This document shows, in pieces, positions 42,964 through 55,884 of a stretch of DNA of 64,000 bases (the stretch's first letter is position 1; each line of letters opens with the position of its first letter). Origin of the DNA: Emergomyces orientalis (lineage: Eukaryota > Ascomycota > Eurotiomycetes > Onygenales > Ajellomycetaceae); contig MOWL01000090.1 in assembly GCA_002110485.1 (NCBI GenBank), positions 372,001 through 436,000 of the forward strand. Direction: 5' to 3'. Made by a program: the position numbers and the translations under genes. The notes under the pieces are model-generated. The model was not told where the DNA came from and did not search any database. It saw nothing but the letters and a program-made list of their open reading frames with translations.

Positions 42964-45900
42964 CTCTTGTTTTTTTGCAGCCGAATGTTAAAAGACAAAC
43001 AAACAAACCAAAATGTATGAATAAAATCACTAGAGACAATAAATTAAAAGAATCCGAAGGAACAGCTAGGGAACAGAACGAAGATTGTAGAGAGACGATG
43101 GTGTTGTTGTTGTGTTGGAGTCGAATGTGGTGGCTGGTCAAATGAGCTTGCAGCGCGGAATTAATTCAGATGGCTGGTGAGGGAGAGACGGCCAACACCA
43201 CACAGCTTGTTGGACGACCGAGACTGCATGGTTCAGGGCCATACACAGCTCAATTGGGTCAACACCGCAACATGGGGGCCACAGAACACACTGGCGGAAC
43301 AGGGCTGCGCGTGGGAGGTGTCGTGTTAAGAGAGTTGTTTTGTGTGCGAGGACAAGGCGACGTTGGATGAAGAAGATGAGGCTGATTGCTCGCCGGATTG
43401 GGAAATACCACCACGGATTGCTTTTTCTTTGACAAACACTCGAAAACACTTTCAACAACTGCAACAAATTAGACAACTTCAAAGATCAATTGTTTCCCCA
43501 GGGCAACAGCGAGCCTATTGTCACGGATCAATGCGAAAAATCAGAGATATATTCCTCTCTCCGTGACTTCGGCATTGGCGTCGTGGATTGCGCCTTGAGA
43601 CGGGGTCGGTGATGGGACGTCAACAGCGAGTTTTCTTACCAGCCTCTCTCGCTTGGGACTATTTCATCGCCGTTTCCCCCCTGCTGGCTGCTCTGTCATA
43701 CCTCGAAGAAGCTCCCTCTCGATACTAAGCAGGAACCGGGAGAGTGAACACGATACTGCCGGCTAGCGACAGCAGCCCACCCAAGCGTTAGACAGCAATT
43801 TGGGCACAAGGATCTGGCACAGGAACACACACACACTCGCAGGAGAACCTAATAAAGCCAGACCGGGCGTGGTTTACTTATGCGATCCAATAGATAACTG
43901 TGGAAAATTGAACATCCCGCTGGTGAAGAGTTGGGAGAGCGCTGAGTAGGATTCAATTTCATGCCTTAAGGCAACCCCCAAGCGTTATTTTAGTCTCCGT
44001 CTCCACACGCACAATTTATTGTCAGCATATTTAAAAACCACATTTAGATCGTTTCGAATGCCGAGGAACGGGCATCACAATGAGCTTGTGTGCGAAATCC
44101 ATCAGTGCCCCAGGCCGCCGACAGGACTTCTTCAAAATGGCGGTGGACCAAATTGACCTAGCCTCTGATGAGCTGGCAAGCTCCATTCTGTGCACAATCA
44201 GAAACATCCCTGTCTGTACATCTTTCGCCTGTCAGAATTCCTAATCCCTTCGCCAACGTACCCAATCCTAGGCCATTTTTTTTAACAGTGGGAAGACTAT
44301 CGCTCTCTGAATGCACTCCTCGCGGGGCGTCTCTTAAAACCCAACCTCAGATACTGCCTACATTGAGTTTATCATTCCCGTTTCCCCGCAGAAACGCGAA
44401 CCATTCCTGAGAATGCAACACCCATCCATGGTTTATTCAAACTTGTTCTATGGATCTACCAGGGTAGTTAACATGGCTTTGTCAGCTCTATCTGAAAGAG
44501 ATAGATAAATCCCCTTGTTGGATATTCAGATTCTAACTCCATATAATCCCCCGTGGATGCTAACAGTTCATATACCCCTTCTCTCATTCAAGGGTAATCT
44601 AATTTTGAGAAGATTACGATTCGTTCGTGATTTACTGTTAGCTTTGAATATCAATCACGATATTTATTCCATATTCATTGATTTTCGTGCTCTCGCCTCA
44701 CATTTTATTTCACTGCCTCTGCAACAACTCTACACAATATATATATGTTCGGGAAATCCACTTCCCTCAATTTCACTCCATCACTTGTTTCACTGAGAGC
44801 ATTTCATCTGCTCATTTTTAAATTGACTTCCTATCGAGTACTAATCACATATGAACGTCCTCTCCGAGCTACATAGCTAACTCCCGGAGTTCTCATCCTT
44901 CCAGCTCACAACACAATATAACCTTATAGCGACTCTTACCGTATGTTCTTGCCACTCATTTCAAGTTCAGAAGAACCACCTTCCGAGGCCATGCCTTGCA
45001 GGGAGCCCTCTCTTACCGCGCCCCAAATAAACCCTTTGTATCCAGCCCCATCAACCCATTACCATCAGCCGAAGCTACTGTATGCGATGGAGAAACGCGT
45101 CCATCTAGGAGTATAACTCCATATCAGAAACCTATTTTGATCAGTTGTTACCCCTTACACTCCGATGACAACCCGCCAATACTTTTATATGGAAGACTAC
45201 TAAATACCAGACAATCACCGGAGGGCATGTTGTGCCTACATCTACAAAACTCGACTGAGATAATGAAGCCAATCAGCGAGTGATTCTACATTTAATATGA
45301 TGTCATGACAGATAACAAAACCAGCCAGCCGTCACAACAAGCCGAAGATACAATTAATGCCAGAGCAAACGTCGTGCCACGTGTGCTGGCTGATAATGTT
45401 CAAAAGACGCCTGCCAAAGTTTCCCGGGGACATTTACCATGTTCTGTTACAATCCCAGACGCAGAACTGCTTACACCCACACATTGTTTTTTATTAGGAT
45501 GCTGATCGTCTTCGAAATTAACCGTATTGCCCTATTGAATAATCCCCTTGCTTGCCATTTTTATCCAAAACACTACCTCCTCGATTTCACTACGGGTTTT
45601 GAGAATCTGTCTATTCTAGCGCTTAGTCGCCCTTTCGCCTGGATTCTTTACATATCGATGCTTAACTTAATTCAAGATGCGAATCATAAATATTCGCGTG
45701 TTTCTTACACCCACGAAATAAAAGGTACTGGAATAAAATGAATCAGGGGTTCATAACCCAATTTGAAATCTAATTTACACCCACCAGAACTCTTCGCAGA
45801 AACCACGTCGGTAAAATTCAATTTCATTTTCATCTTCTTTACATGTTGGACGGTACCTTAATATTAACAGATATGGTCAATGTCGCCGGGGATATGGTTT

Positions 45901-46719
45901 TGTGCCGATTACGAGCATGTGTGCATGTATACTTGGCAATGTCCAGAGGGAAGCTGAAGGGAAATGTTTTGAATAATTCTTCTTTTCCAAATATTCTGCG
46001 CTTCTTATAATGTTTATTCATTTTTCTCATTGTTATCTTTGCCTACATTAACAAGTTGAAATTTTCGTTGGAGGGCGAAGGGACTAAAACGCCATCTGGG
46101 CTTCTGTTGTAAAGAGCGTTCTAACAATGCCCCTACTCGGCCACGTTAGCATGAATGTCATACACCAAATCTTCGGGCTCAGAAAGGGACAACGGGGAGA
46201 ATGAAACCGAAAGAAGAAAGGAAAGGGAAAAGAAAATATGAAACAGGCGGACAATAATCCATAGGAAAAGCAAAGGGCCTGTCATGTACAGTACATGTAC
46301 AGTATATACCATACCATGTCTGAACTAATTCATGCTTCACATCATCCCACCTCGAGCTGGGAAAACAGCATTCTAAGCTTTCTCTTTCTTCCTCAGATTT
46401 ATAGAGAAGTGATGGTGATGCCGTAGACCACTGAAAATATGACTGCGCTGGCCCTGACAACAATCGGAAAACAGTGAATCTGTAGTCGGCCGTTGGCCCC
46501 TGCCGTCTGGATCTATTGAAGGCTCTCAAACATACTGAAGCCGCGCTGTGTGTTCTTCCCCTTGCAGTAGCTCCGGCAATCCCCACCACATATCCCTCCA
46601 ATGTCCCCGATGCCAGAGAACACCCTCTGCCAAGGGCAGAATTGAAGTACACCCAGGCCCATCGCACAGGTGAACAAACAATCGATGAATCCAATATTAA
46701 AAGTAGCCATGGGAACCCT
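42964..46719. other. 3.8-kb intergenic region; probable long 5' leader
   Basis: About 42964-43900 is probably promoter and leader of the minus-strand coiled-coil gene. The remainder (43900-46720) is AT-rich with only small motif-free frames. An 11-bp tandem repeat occurs at 46283-46304. No RNA gene or transposon recognised. Confidence 0.5.
46283..46304. repeat. Two tandem copies of CATGTACAGTA
   Basis: Two exact 11-bp copies at 46283-46293 and 46294-46304. They include overlapping palindromes (GTACATGTAC). Confidence 0.85.
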
Positions 46720-47439
46720 TCAACTCGTCGCATCCAAGAGCTTCCTAACCCTCCCTTCCCACCTCGTCACAACATCATCTCCAGCCTTCGCCAGCCTCAC
46801 ACAGGGGTCTACCCATTCTTGCCCACCATTACCCTTGTGCTCCGCTTCCACACCGACTTCCCCCGCAACGCCACCAAACACGTTCTGTACACTCAACTCA
46901 TTCTTCGCCGTCTCAAATAACTCTGCTATATCCTCCCCTCCCCCCTGACAGGTTTCACTCCCGTTAACAGCTCTGTTACCACCACCATCCTGCCGAGCAG
47001 CTGCAACCACAGCGGCCGCCACCAATCCCTCCAAAACACCCAACACAGTCCCAACGCGCAAACCCAATTCCGCACCGACAGGGAACCCACCATCAAAGCC
47101 TCGCTGGACGTGTTCGCCTTTTGCAATGGAAATACCATCGCGGTAACCGGCTGTGACGTGTTGGCGGCGCAAGAAGGGAAGGTCAGAGGGTTCGCGGTCC
47201 GGTTCACAGGACTGACCGACGTTATCATCCAAGGAATTTTGGAGCGGAGGGGACGCGCCGAAAATATCATCGAGATATGCTGTAGAGGGTTGCTGGGGTT
47301 GCTGGTGTGTGGGGGAGGAGGCGGTGGTGGTTACCGTCGTGGCGGGGGAGGGAGGGGTAGAGGCTTCCATTGAGCAAGGGGATGAGGGGCGGGAAACTGA
47401 TGGTTCTGAAAGGGAGCGGGATGCGGTTGAGGCTAGCAT
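46720..47439 (-). CDS. YAE1: Yae1-domain (deca-GX3) protein
   Basis: A single exon of 239 aa. Residues about 88-136 read LPFLRRQHVTAGYRDGISIA, then KGEHVQRGFDGGFPVGAELG and LRVGTVLGVLEGL, with Gly at every fourth position: the Yae1 N-terminal deca-GX3 motif. Yeast Yae1 with Lto1 is an adaptor that brings the cytosolic Fe-S assembly machinery to Rli1 (ABCE1), needed for ribosome recycling. The N-terminal 85 aa are Ser/Pro/Thr-rich and carry YLDDIFG. The C-terminal part (about 165-239) is less conserved and ends in VRKLLDATS. The ATG at 47439 is the first in frame. Partner genes are not in this window. Confidence 0.85.
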   Translation of the reverse strand: MLASTASRSLSEPSVSRPSSPCSMEASTPPSPATTVTTTASSPTHQQPQQPSTAYLDDIFGASPPLQNSLDDNVGQSCEPDREPSDLPFLRRQHVTAGYRDGISIAKGEHVQRGFDGGFPVGAELGLRVGTVLGVLEGLVAAAVVAAARQDGGGNRAVNGSETCQGGGEDIAELFETAKNELSVQNVFGGVAGEVGVEAEHKGNGGQEWVDPCVRLAKAGDDVVTRWEGRVRKLLDATS

Positions 47440-47875
47440 TATTTCCTATTCTTCTGGCTTTTCTGGAAGATGAAGACACTACCTCTATGAGTTTTGCAGG
47501 AAGCTATGGCGTCGTTGGACATATGGATTGCCCGATTTTGGTATCACCACGTGATCAAGCCGATAAGCCATTTCCCGAGCGGATTGTTGGAGGGACTCTA
47601 ATGAATTGGTGGATGGAGGGCCATTAAATGATGCACGCACATGAATAGATTCAGTTAATTGTTACGCAGATATAGATCTCTTCCACTCCCAGAGAGAAAA
47701 ATGACAAGTGGGTGGATTCCGCCCGCTAACCAGTGTATACTAGTTTACACTAATCGAAATAAAGGGGGTGGAAATGTACTACACTCGAAGAGCCCAGGGC
47801 AAGAAAAACCCACCATGTCATAACTACTAGTTCTATACAATATACATAACAAAAATAATTTAACAATGGAATGTC
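47440..47875. other. Intergenic, 436 bp
   Basis: Between two minus-strand genes: promoter of the Yae1 gene and 3' end of the MFS gene. Nothing else recognised. Confidence 0.55.
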
Positions 47876-49667
47876 CTAAGCCTCAGCTAACTTCCCCGGT
47901 ACTTCCTCTTCCAAACTTCGCGCCTCTTCCCGCTTCTCGTCACGTACGGAAAAGTATACAATACCAGTAGTCCAGATGGCCATTGCAATCGAGCAGGCAA
48001 TCATAGCCCACATACCTTTCTATAAAAGAGGTCAGCAAGGTTCGCATATCGGGTACAAATTAATTTAAGCGTTATCGAAAAAGGGCACATTTATGATGAC
48101 ATACCGTGAACCAAGGCGCCTGATCGGCCGAATAGAACAGCAAAGCCCACCACGCATTAACGACATTACTCCCCATATTCATACTAGCAATGACAATGCT
48201 ACGCATCGTATCGTCCTTGTAGCGCATGACATCATTCGCCCAGGCGAAGAACGTTGCCTGGCACGCATATACGGAGCCAGCCCAGTAATACGCGGCAAAG
48301 ATCGTCGCAGTGGACGACCCAGGGGCAAGAATCATTGCAGATGTAACGACACCAGTAATACCAATCCAGTAGCCGACAAGGTACCGCTTCCCGCCAAGGA
48401 AATCAGTCAGCGTAGCCCATATGATTGTGGAGACGATACCGACTGCCGGCACGCCCGTGGGATAATTATTTAGCTCCGGGACGGAGTATTTGTTGGTTGG
48501 GTGCGATTTCATATATAGAGCTAGTAGGGCATTGGTGGAGAAGGATTCAGTCTCTCCCGCAATGACCCAGAGCATGACGAAGCCGTACCAGTGCCAGGAG
48601 GAGAAGATCCGCTTGACGAAGCCAAGGCTCATTGGGGTCCGTTCACGGAGTGGCTCGGGGACGCGGGAGATGGCAAGGGCGCGTTCGTCGTCATTCAGGT
48701 ACGGAGCGGTGGTAGTAGCAGGAGTGTCAGGGAAGAGGAATATGCCATATAAGGCAATGGGAACAGTGATGAGTCCGTCGATCTGGAGTTGGATATGTTA
48801 GCATGTCGTTTATATGGATATACTCATTTCCGTGGCGTTTTGATTGGAAAATGGAGATCATCGTCGACATACAATAAACAACCATCTCCAGCCAGCCATG
48901 CCCCTGGCGCCATTTAGCGACTTATGGATACCTGTCTGAATAAAACCGCCAAACATAGTCCCAGCAAGACCGGAGGCAGTGAAAATACCACTTCTCTTCC
49001 CCAGCTCGCGCTCCGTGTACCATGAGCCGAGAATATAGTGGGTGCCAACGAAAGTGCTGGATTCAGCTAGGCCTAGGAAGAAACGGATGGCCATGATAGA
49101 CTGTGGGCTCTTGGCAGAAGCAGTAACCATGGTCAAACCACCCCAGAATAGCATCATGGAGGGAAGGAAAATTCTGGGCTTGAAATAGATGAGGGCCAAA
49201 TTAGACGGAACCTGGCCGAGGATATATCTGTGCAGCACTGTCAGATTGGAGCCTTAAAAACTTGAGAGTTAGATTTTGGGAGCCATACCCGACGGTAAAG
49301 ACGGTATTAATCAAATTGAGCTGGTTTCCCTGGAAATTCAAATCCTCTTTCATCCCTGAAACATATGCATTGTTCAAGTTGGTCCGATCCAACTATTTTC
49401 AGACTCATATATAATTATTAGCACAACTTTTTCTTATAACTTATAAACTGCATCGCGACTCCACTGAAGGGAAATGCGACAGTAATTATAATGTATGTGT
49501 CTAGAACATCGTTGACAGGTATCAAAGAAAGACTCAAAACTCACGTAATTGGCAAAGTACATCAGACAACAGAAAGTGAGGATGAAGAAGTCGATCTTGC
49601 GCAGCAGAGCAGCTTCCCCAGGCCTGCTTTCGGTACCGCGCAAATACTGCAGAAATTTCCCGGCCAT
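47876..49667 (-). CDS. MFS transporter, Dal5/ACS (allantoate-pantothenate) family
   Basis: Minus-strand exons 49667-49545, 49392-49289, 49227-48873, 48782-48105 and 48019-47876 give 467 aa. The ACS-family start FFILTFCCLMYFANYLDRTN joins LNNAYVSGMKEDLNFQGNQ across intron 1. It is followed by YILGQVPSNLALIYFKPR, RFFLGLAESSTFVGTHYILG and GWRWLFIIDGLITVPIALYG, all conserved in Dal5-like proton symporters for allantoate, ureidosuccinate, pantothenate or related organic anions. Twelve helices can be traced. It is short for the family because the N- and C-terminal tails are brief. The exact substrate cannot be told. It is divergent from the amidase gene 4.1 kb away, with GATA motifs in its upstream region, which would suit nitrogen regulation. 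Confidence 0.9.
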
Positions 49668-49999
49668 GACGGCGACAGTAAACCTGACTGAGGTATAAGA
49701 AGCAGTGAATTATTAGGATTTGGCGATGGTAGGTTATATAAGAACCCAGGTAAACCCTTCTCACTCCCTCGCAGCCAAGCGACAACGAGTAGAGAGGCGA
49801 GGATTAGGCTTAGGTGGCCCCAGGGATCAAAAAAATAAAAAACACAGCTATCGCTCGAAGAAAATAAAAATATAGTAAAAACCTGGGGGAAGAAGGAGTT
49901 TATTATTATATTCGATCAGAGCTCAGTTACCCTCGGCTCTGTCCGCGCCCTCCCCCATATCCCACCTCTGTGATTAAGGATCTGGGGCTAGGGGCAAAG

Positions 50000-50135
50000 C
50001 TATCTCGAAGCTGTGTAGCTTTTTGGAGGAGCTAGCCAAAATGCCTAGCTCTGGATGCCAAGATAGGGTTGTTCCTATTCCTGGGGAGACTTTTGCCCCC
50101 CCGCCGCCGAGCGGAAAGGGTTGGCTGATTTATCG
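50000..50135. promoter_or_regulatory. GATA-factor motifs upstream of the MFS gene
   Basis: CTATCT at 50000-50005 (complement AGATAG), AGATAG at 50061-50066 and TTATCG at 50130-50135 (complement CGATAA) fit HGATAR, the site of AreA/Nit-2 nitrogen regulators. They lie 0.33-0.47 kb before the start codon. Such hexamers are frequent by chance. Confidence 0.3.
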
Positions 50136-53118
50136 GCTTGCTACCATCGAGAATAACAACAGATGCCATAGTTAGTTAATTCATGATATGCCTGGTGGTG
50201 TCAGACGCGTCCAGGGCGGGCGCTGCATAGAATGAAACACAATTTCGTGAGAAGTCACAGGTTACTTACTCACAATTTCCCCTCTCTTACAAGTTACCAT
50301 TTCTCCAAGGCTCACACGCGGCAACCCGGTGTGGTGGCTCGGCAAGCCAAAAGGGACAAAAACTTAGAGCTTTCGCCACTTAGTTAATGTGGCCGGGCCG
50401 CTTGGCTATTTCCCAACCCAACCTCTGCAGCTCCCTTTTTCCCCGCAAGACACATACTGATGGAGGAAACGATTTGTCAATTCGATTAATTATTTTTCGC
50501 CTGCCAATTTATCAAACGGGGACAAGAGAAGAAAACCTCGTGTGCCATGTCATGTGCTTTCTCGTATTCTACCAACCACGGCTCGCTGATTTGGTATCCG
50601 TTTTTCTCCCTATCTTATTCGGCGACAGCAGTCAAATCATATTCAAGAATTCACAACAAAAGATCTCGCTCGGCGATATGAAAGCGGGCGGTTTAACAAT
50701 TATGTGGGGCCGATTGAGAGTGCAGAGCTTGTTCCAACTACCCGAGTCCAAGAGGCAGTTCCCACCAACCTAGCAAAAGAGGCACCGTTACGAATAGAAA
50801 GGGCAAAAATAAATTTTAAACATACACACAGTTTGGGTTGGAGTCTGTTTTTCGCTACAACTCCGCCGTGTGATAACGAAATATTTACCTGTCCAAATGT
50901 ATGCTTGTTGACAAGGGGGGCGGAAGTTCTATTTTGAAGAGCGGAGCCAGATATCAAACTTCAACAAATCCCCCTAGCTACGGCCAGAACTTCCAGAAAC
51001 GTGCGCGGAGGCGGAGTGGATATTATTTAAACTTTCTGTCCCCAAACCCCGGGCTCCTGGGAACTTGTGAAGTCGGGCTATACCCACAATTTCCCTGAAG
51101 CTGTTTTCTCTCCATGTCTTACCCCCGACCCCCCGGAGTCAGGAGACGGAGCGTCCCAAGGTCCTGCCCACTGCGGCGGCGCATATTCGATTATTAATTC
51201 TGCCGATAACGGCGCAGTCTCCCTTTCAAGATTGTCTTGGCTATCTGTTTGGCTTCGTCTTAGGTTGCCTCCTTTCAATACGACTTCTTCACAGAGTTAC
51301 ACGTCATCCGGAAGTAGCATGGGCTGATCACATTCTCTGAAGAACCGCCGTGTATGAACGGTCCGTCGCTATCCCTACAGTCATAACGCAGTGCAATGCC
51401 GAGGAGAAAACTGCATGTATGAACTACCAGAATGGGGGAATATGCTTGTCTTTTTTCTTTTACCGAAAAAGGAACACGGTTTTTCAATTCTTCAAGGTAT
51501 TAAATATTCATCCCTCCTTGGAAAATCATCAAGAAAAGGTGCAGCTCTTTTAAGGACGCTCTCCCTGCGTAATCCTTATAGTTCAGTCTCGACGAGTTCT
51601 ATAAGAGTGGAATCGCTTGGATGTTTGCTCAACAGGCCCCACAAGAAACTGTCTTCTCGTCCTACCATGATTAAAGATGATGGCACTTCGCCCATCTCTT
51701 TTGAAAGATATTGGTCACACTGAAGACAAACAAGCGGGTGGAATGAAACAATAATAAGACACTACATTCCCAAGGCACGGGAGCATTGAGGCACATTAAA
51801 AATGGTGATCCGGATGATTTTCCATCTTTTGTTTTTTCTATAATGGATACATCTTCCGTGCTGGTACATATGAGATCTCCTTTTTTTTTCTTCTTTTTCT
51901 TAAATACTACTAAAGATGCGGGCACAGTTGCACACTGCGGCAGAGTTTCAGGGACCAGCGGGAAGTATACAAGACAACTTCAACCAAACAGAACTAGACA
52001 ATAATCAGTAAATAGGCTGTGACTTACCGATAAACTAGACAGGGTTCTTAACCATCCCTTTAAAGGATTGTTGAGTAGATTGTTATATGTTTGTAGATTT
52101 CAGGGGTACGAAGTCATTTTACACCTTTACACCTCCGTCCCTGATAACCAAGCTCCAACCTTAACCAGTGAGCATTCAGGCCATGCAAACCTTATTACAT
52201 TCCTCATTATTTTCGCCATGCCCATTAAGAAATCACATATCGAATATTATTATGAATCCCTCGATGTAACAGCATCTGAGATAAAACCGCCAAGCAGATA
52301 TTCCATCCACGAAGTGAGGTGGAGATTATTGAACAATGAGTTCGCTACCAAGTTCCCTATAGATTTTGGACATGATAGCTGATATAGTTCCGAGATGTGT
52401 TCGCGGACATGTGTTTTTCTTATTCATAGCCTTTGCTGGTTCCGCTTCATTTTCCAATCATCTTCGAATAGGACCCTTCAGGACTTCCCGCCAATGTGAA
52501 ACATTTTGCCCTTGCAGCGACCGTGCCATCATTCATGTAATGCGACAATGGTTATTTTATGTGATACTGGAGAGCCTTCCACCCGCTAATGTGCAATCTG
52601 CAGTCGAATTACAATGGACCCAGATAGGGCTAACCAAAGCAGATAGCACAACCCCACACTTTTCATATATATATGATCCAGATCCAAAGATCTAAGGGGG
52701 TGAATTCTGCAGCAAATTGAGATTTGGGTTGCCTTGCATCTTATTGCGACACCAATTATGGGGTGCTGGATGCAGTGTGATATGCAGCAGTGGGAACAAG
52801 TGACAGGCGAGTCGGAAAGAAGCCATTCGCAGTTAGAAAGCCCAATTCCTGGGATGCCAGCTACATGTCAAGAATTTAGCTCATGAAGCTTTGGTAACCC
52901 AATCCCGACTTCTATACGGAGTACCTAGGTAGGTATTCCTGATATAGGTTACATTCTGCCCTGAAATTGAGATAAGGGCAGCAACTATAAAGCAGAGTCA
53001 GTATATACTTTTACCAATGCAGAATTGGTACAAACATGTTGAACATAGCCTTTTCTTTTTCTTTTCTTTTTCTTTCGACTCATGTTGAAAAATTAGATCC
53101 GAGCTGTTTTTGAGTTTT

Positions 53119-53728
53119 TGATAACTGCAACTAACTTTTCTCCACCTACTAGGCAATATTCTCCAAACAACCTCCCGCCGATAACGGCAAAGAACTCACT
53201 AATTTATGAGCCACTATCCCAACTCAATCCCGGCGCCAGTTGTTGTCTCTGCTGAGCGAAAAAAAAATAAAAATAAAAATAAAAATTTATACGGAATCAC
53301 CCCACCAACTCTCAACCACACAACCGGCTGACCAATGGATGGGTATTTCTCCATCAACCAGAGAAACGAACATTCTCGCTACCATCGTCCTCTGCCGGTT
53401 CCTGTGCGAGAAACATGCCGGGTGGAGAGTGACTGTCCGGCTGTTTCGGCATTGCCAAGTTCAAGAGTGTGTGAGGAGCAAAGGCAGAATATTGAGACTG
53501 CCGATATTAGTACTGGCCCCACGGTTTGGGAGTTGTTTTCTTTTTGTACTTATTCTTCTGCGTATCATTTATCTAGACCTTGCTCTCAGTTCCTATCTTT
53601 GCTTTTTTTATATTTTATTAAACCATATGATTATATTATATTGTTATTATTATTGAAGAGGGCTAGTTTGCGTTGCATTCTTTTTTTAAAAATATCCAAT
53701 ACTTACCGTGTGTAATATCCTAAGATAG
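53119..53728. promoter_or_regulatory. GATA-factor motifs upstream of the amidase gene
   Basis: TGATAA at 53119-53124, CGATAA at 53179-53184 and AGATAG at 53723-53728 fit HGATAR. AreA control is well known for fungal acetamidase genes; its application here is inferred. Confidence 0.35.
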
Positions 53729-53781
53729 GAAAGGGGAAGCAATAAAATAACCGAAGGGAAAAAATAAGAAAAAGGAAAGAA

Positions 53782-55884
53782 ATGCTCGGCGAACTGTCCT
53801 GGGAGGCTGTTGGCGCTGCGAAGAGGGAAGAGCTTCTCTCCTCCATCCCGTCGGAATGGATCATCCCAGCAGAGATCTTCCCACCAGAGTCCCAGACGGA
53901 CGTAACTAGCTTTCCCGATAAATCGGGATGGTTTACCCCCTCTGAACTGGAGATCACAGGCTCGACAGCCTCTGAAATCCTAGCGAAGACCACGACGGGC
54001 GTCTGGAGCGCTGAAGCTGTAACTCGCGCATTCTGCAAACGTGCCGCTGCCGCTCATCAGTTGGTATGTCATATCGAGGAGAAAGCCTCAATTGGAATCC
54101 AGCACCATATCCCTCCACGGCCCATTGTCAAGGTCAAGACACCAGCTAACGTACCCAATCAGACAAACTGTCTCTCTGAAACCCTCTTCCCGGAGGCCGT
54201 AAACGACGCAAAGGCGCTCGATGCCCACTTTGCTGCCACCGGCAAGCCTATCGGGCCCTTCCATGGCCTGCCGATCTCGCTCAAGGACAATTTCAACATC
54301 ATCGGCAAGGACTCGACAATTGGCTTCACGGGCTTTGTCAATGACCCGGCAACTTACAACAGCATCATGACAGATCTCGTGCGCGAGGCGGGTGCGGTGC
54401 TGTATGTCAAGACGAACGTGCCGACGGCGATGATGATTGCCGAGACAGTGAACAATGTATTCGGGCGCACAGTGAATCCACGCAATCGTCTGTTGACGTC
54501 GGGAGGATCATCAGGGGGCGAGTCAGCCTTGATTGCGTTTGGTGGCAGTCCTCTAGGCGTTGGTACGGATATTGGTATGTATCATCTCCAGAGATATACA
54601 GAAACCTGAGCTCAGGAACCAGAACCCAATGCTAAATTCAATGACAGGCGGTTCCCTCCGCATCCCCGCCGCCTGTACCGGAATCTTCACCCTGCGCCCC
54701 TCATTCGGCCGGTTCCCTAACTTCCTAACAAAATCCGGACTGGCGGGGCAGGAGTCCGTCCTCAGCGTCAACGGACCAATGGCACCAACCCTCGACTCCA
54801 TCAAGCTCTTCTCCTCCGTAGTCACAAATAGCGAGCCTTGGATCCGGGATCCCAAGTGCATACCGATCCCGTGGCGGACTGTCGAACGCAAACAGCGCCT
54901 GAAGCTCGCCGTATTGTGGGATGATGGTATGGTCCGGCCTACGCCGCCAGTTCGCCGCGCGCTGCGGGAGACGGTGGAGAAATTGCGAAGAGCTGGACAC
55001 GAGGTCGTCGATTGGGAGGCGACGGGACATAAAGAGGGTACTAACATTTTGGTATATAAACCCCATTTTGCACGATCGGCCGTAATATGGAGGAACCAAA
55101 GAGGCAGTTTATACTAATGTTTTCTCACTTTATAGGATTGCTTCTTCCTTTCCGACGGCGGCAAGACCGTGCAACAAATACTCGCCACATCCAATGAACC
55201 CATCCGCCCTGAAATGGACCGGTATGGCCAAGCCAAGGACGGCGGCGTCCAGGCCCTATGGCAGCTGCACGTTGACCGCAATAAGTTCCAGAAGGAGTAC
55301 ATAGAACGGTGGAATGCGTGTGAAGGACTCGATGGACTGTTGAGTGAGTAGCTTACTCCCTTCCAAGATGGAAATTCTTCGGTTAACTGAAGATCGATTA
55401 GCCCCGACAACCCCCTTCGCGACAGTTGAGCACACCCGCTTCAAGCACGTCGGTTACACGGGCGTCTACAACGTCCTCGACTATTCATGCCTGTCGTTCC
55501 CATGCGGCGTACACGTTGATGCCACCGTAGATGTTCCCGCCGTGGATGAGAATGAGCTGTCTAGACTTGATGGCAAGGTGCAGAGAGAGTGTATGTTTAA
55601 TATCCTTTCTTCTCCCTCCGCTTCCTCTTCCCCTGTTCTCTTCGCTATGTCTGTTGCATTGTATAATGTGGAACCGCTTTCGCCCCACTGCGTGTAAATA
55701 GCTAACATAAATGTGTACAGACAACCCCTCCGTCGTCCACGGGCAGCCTGTCAGCCTGCAGCTGGTAGGCCGCAGACTGGAGGAGGAGAAGGTGGTGATG
55801 ATGGGCGAAGTAATTTTGGACGCGCTTAAGGAGGCAGCTGTTGGTGGAAGTGCGCAGCCTAATCCAGTGGCGTCTAATATGTGA
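53782..55884 (+). CDS. Acetamidase-like amidase (amidase signature family)
   Basis: Exons 53782-54063, 54163-54574, 54648-55051, 55136-55343, 55402-55590 and 55721-55884 give 552 aa, normal for fungal acetamidases (about 545). These enzymes hydrolyse amides to a carboxylate and ammonia and supply nitrogen. The Ser-cisSer-Lys triad is present: Lys135 in GLPISLKDNF, Ser210 in LTSGGSSGGE and the nucleophile Ser234 in GTDIGGSLRIPAA; spacing between them (75 and 24 residues) equals that of fatty acid amide hydrolase. The exon 5-6 join gives YNPSVVHGQPVSLQLVGRR, a conserved C-terminal block. No signal peptide, so probably cytosolic. The true substrate is unknown; several paralogs usually exist per genome. 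The short AGTGAGTAG donor of intron 4 contains a stop if unspliced. Confidence 0.93.

Larger units (their letters stand above)
49668..53781. other. 4.1-kb divergent spacer between transporter and amidase
   Basis: No gene recognised. Frames at 51391-51723, 52068-52695 and 53240-53715 lack motifs. The spacer contains GATA-type motifs near both flanking genes, T- and TTTTC-rich tracts (51880-51900, 53041-53075) and an AAAAT-type run at 53260-53287. The word GGTGGCTCGGCAAG at about 50335 is shared with the inverted-repeat element at 24.5 kb. Confidence 0.5.

Noticed and set aside
43138..43566. Frames on both strands upstream of the coiled-coil gene as an extra gene
   Set aside because: No motif and no ATG-to-splice structure; best read as promoter and leader.
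46179..46733. 184-codon minus-strand frame next to the Yae1 gene
   Set aside because: No recognisable domain; it overlaps the Yae1 3' end in another frame.
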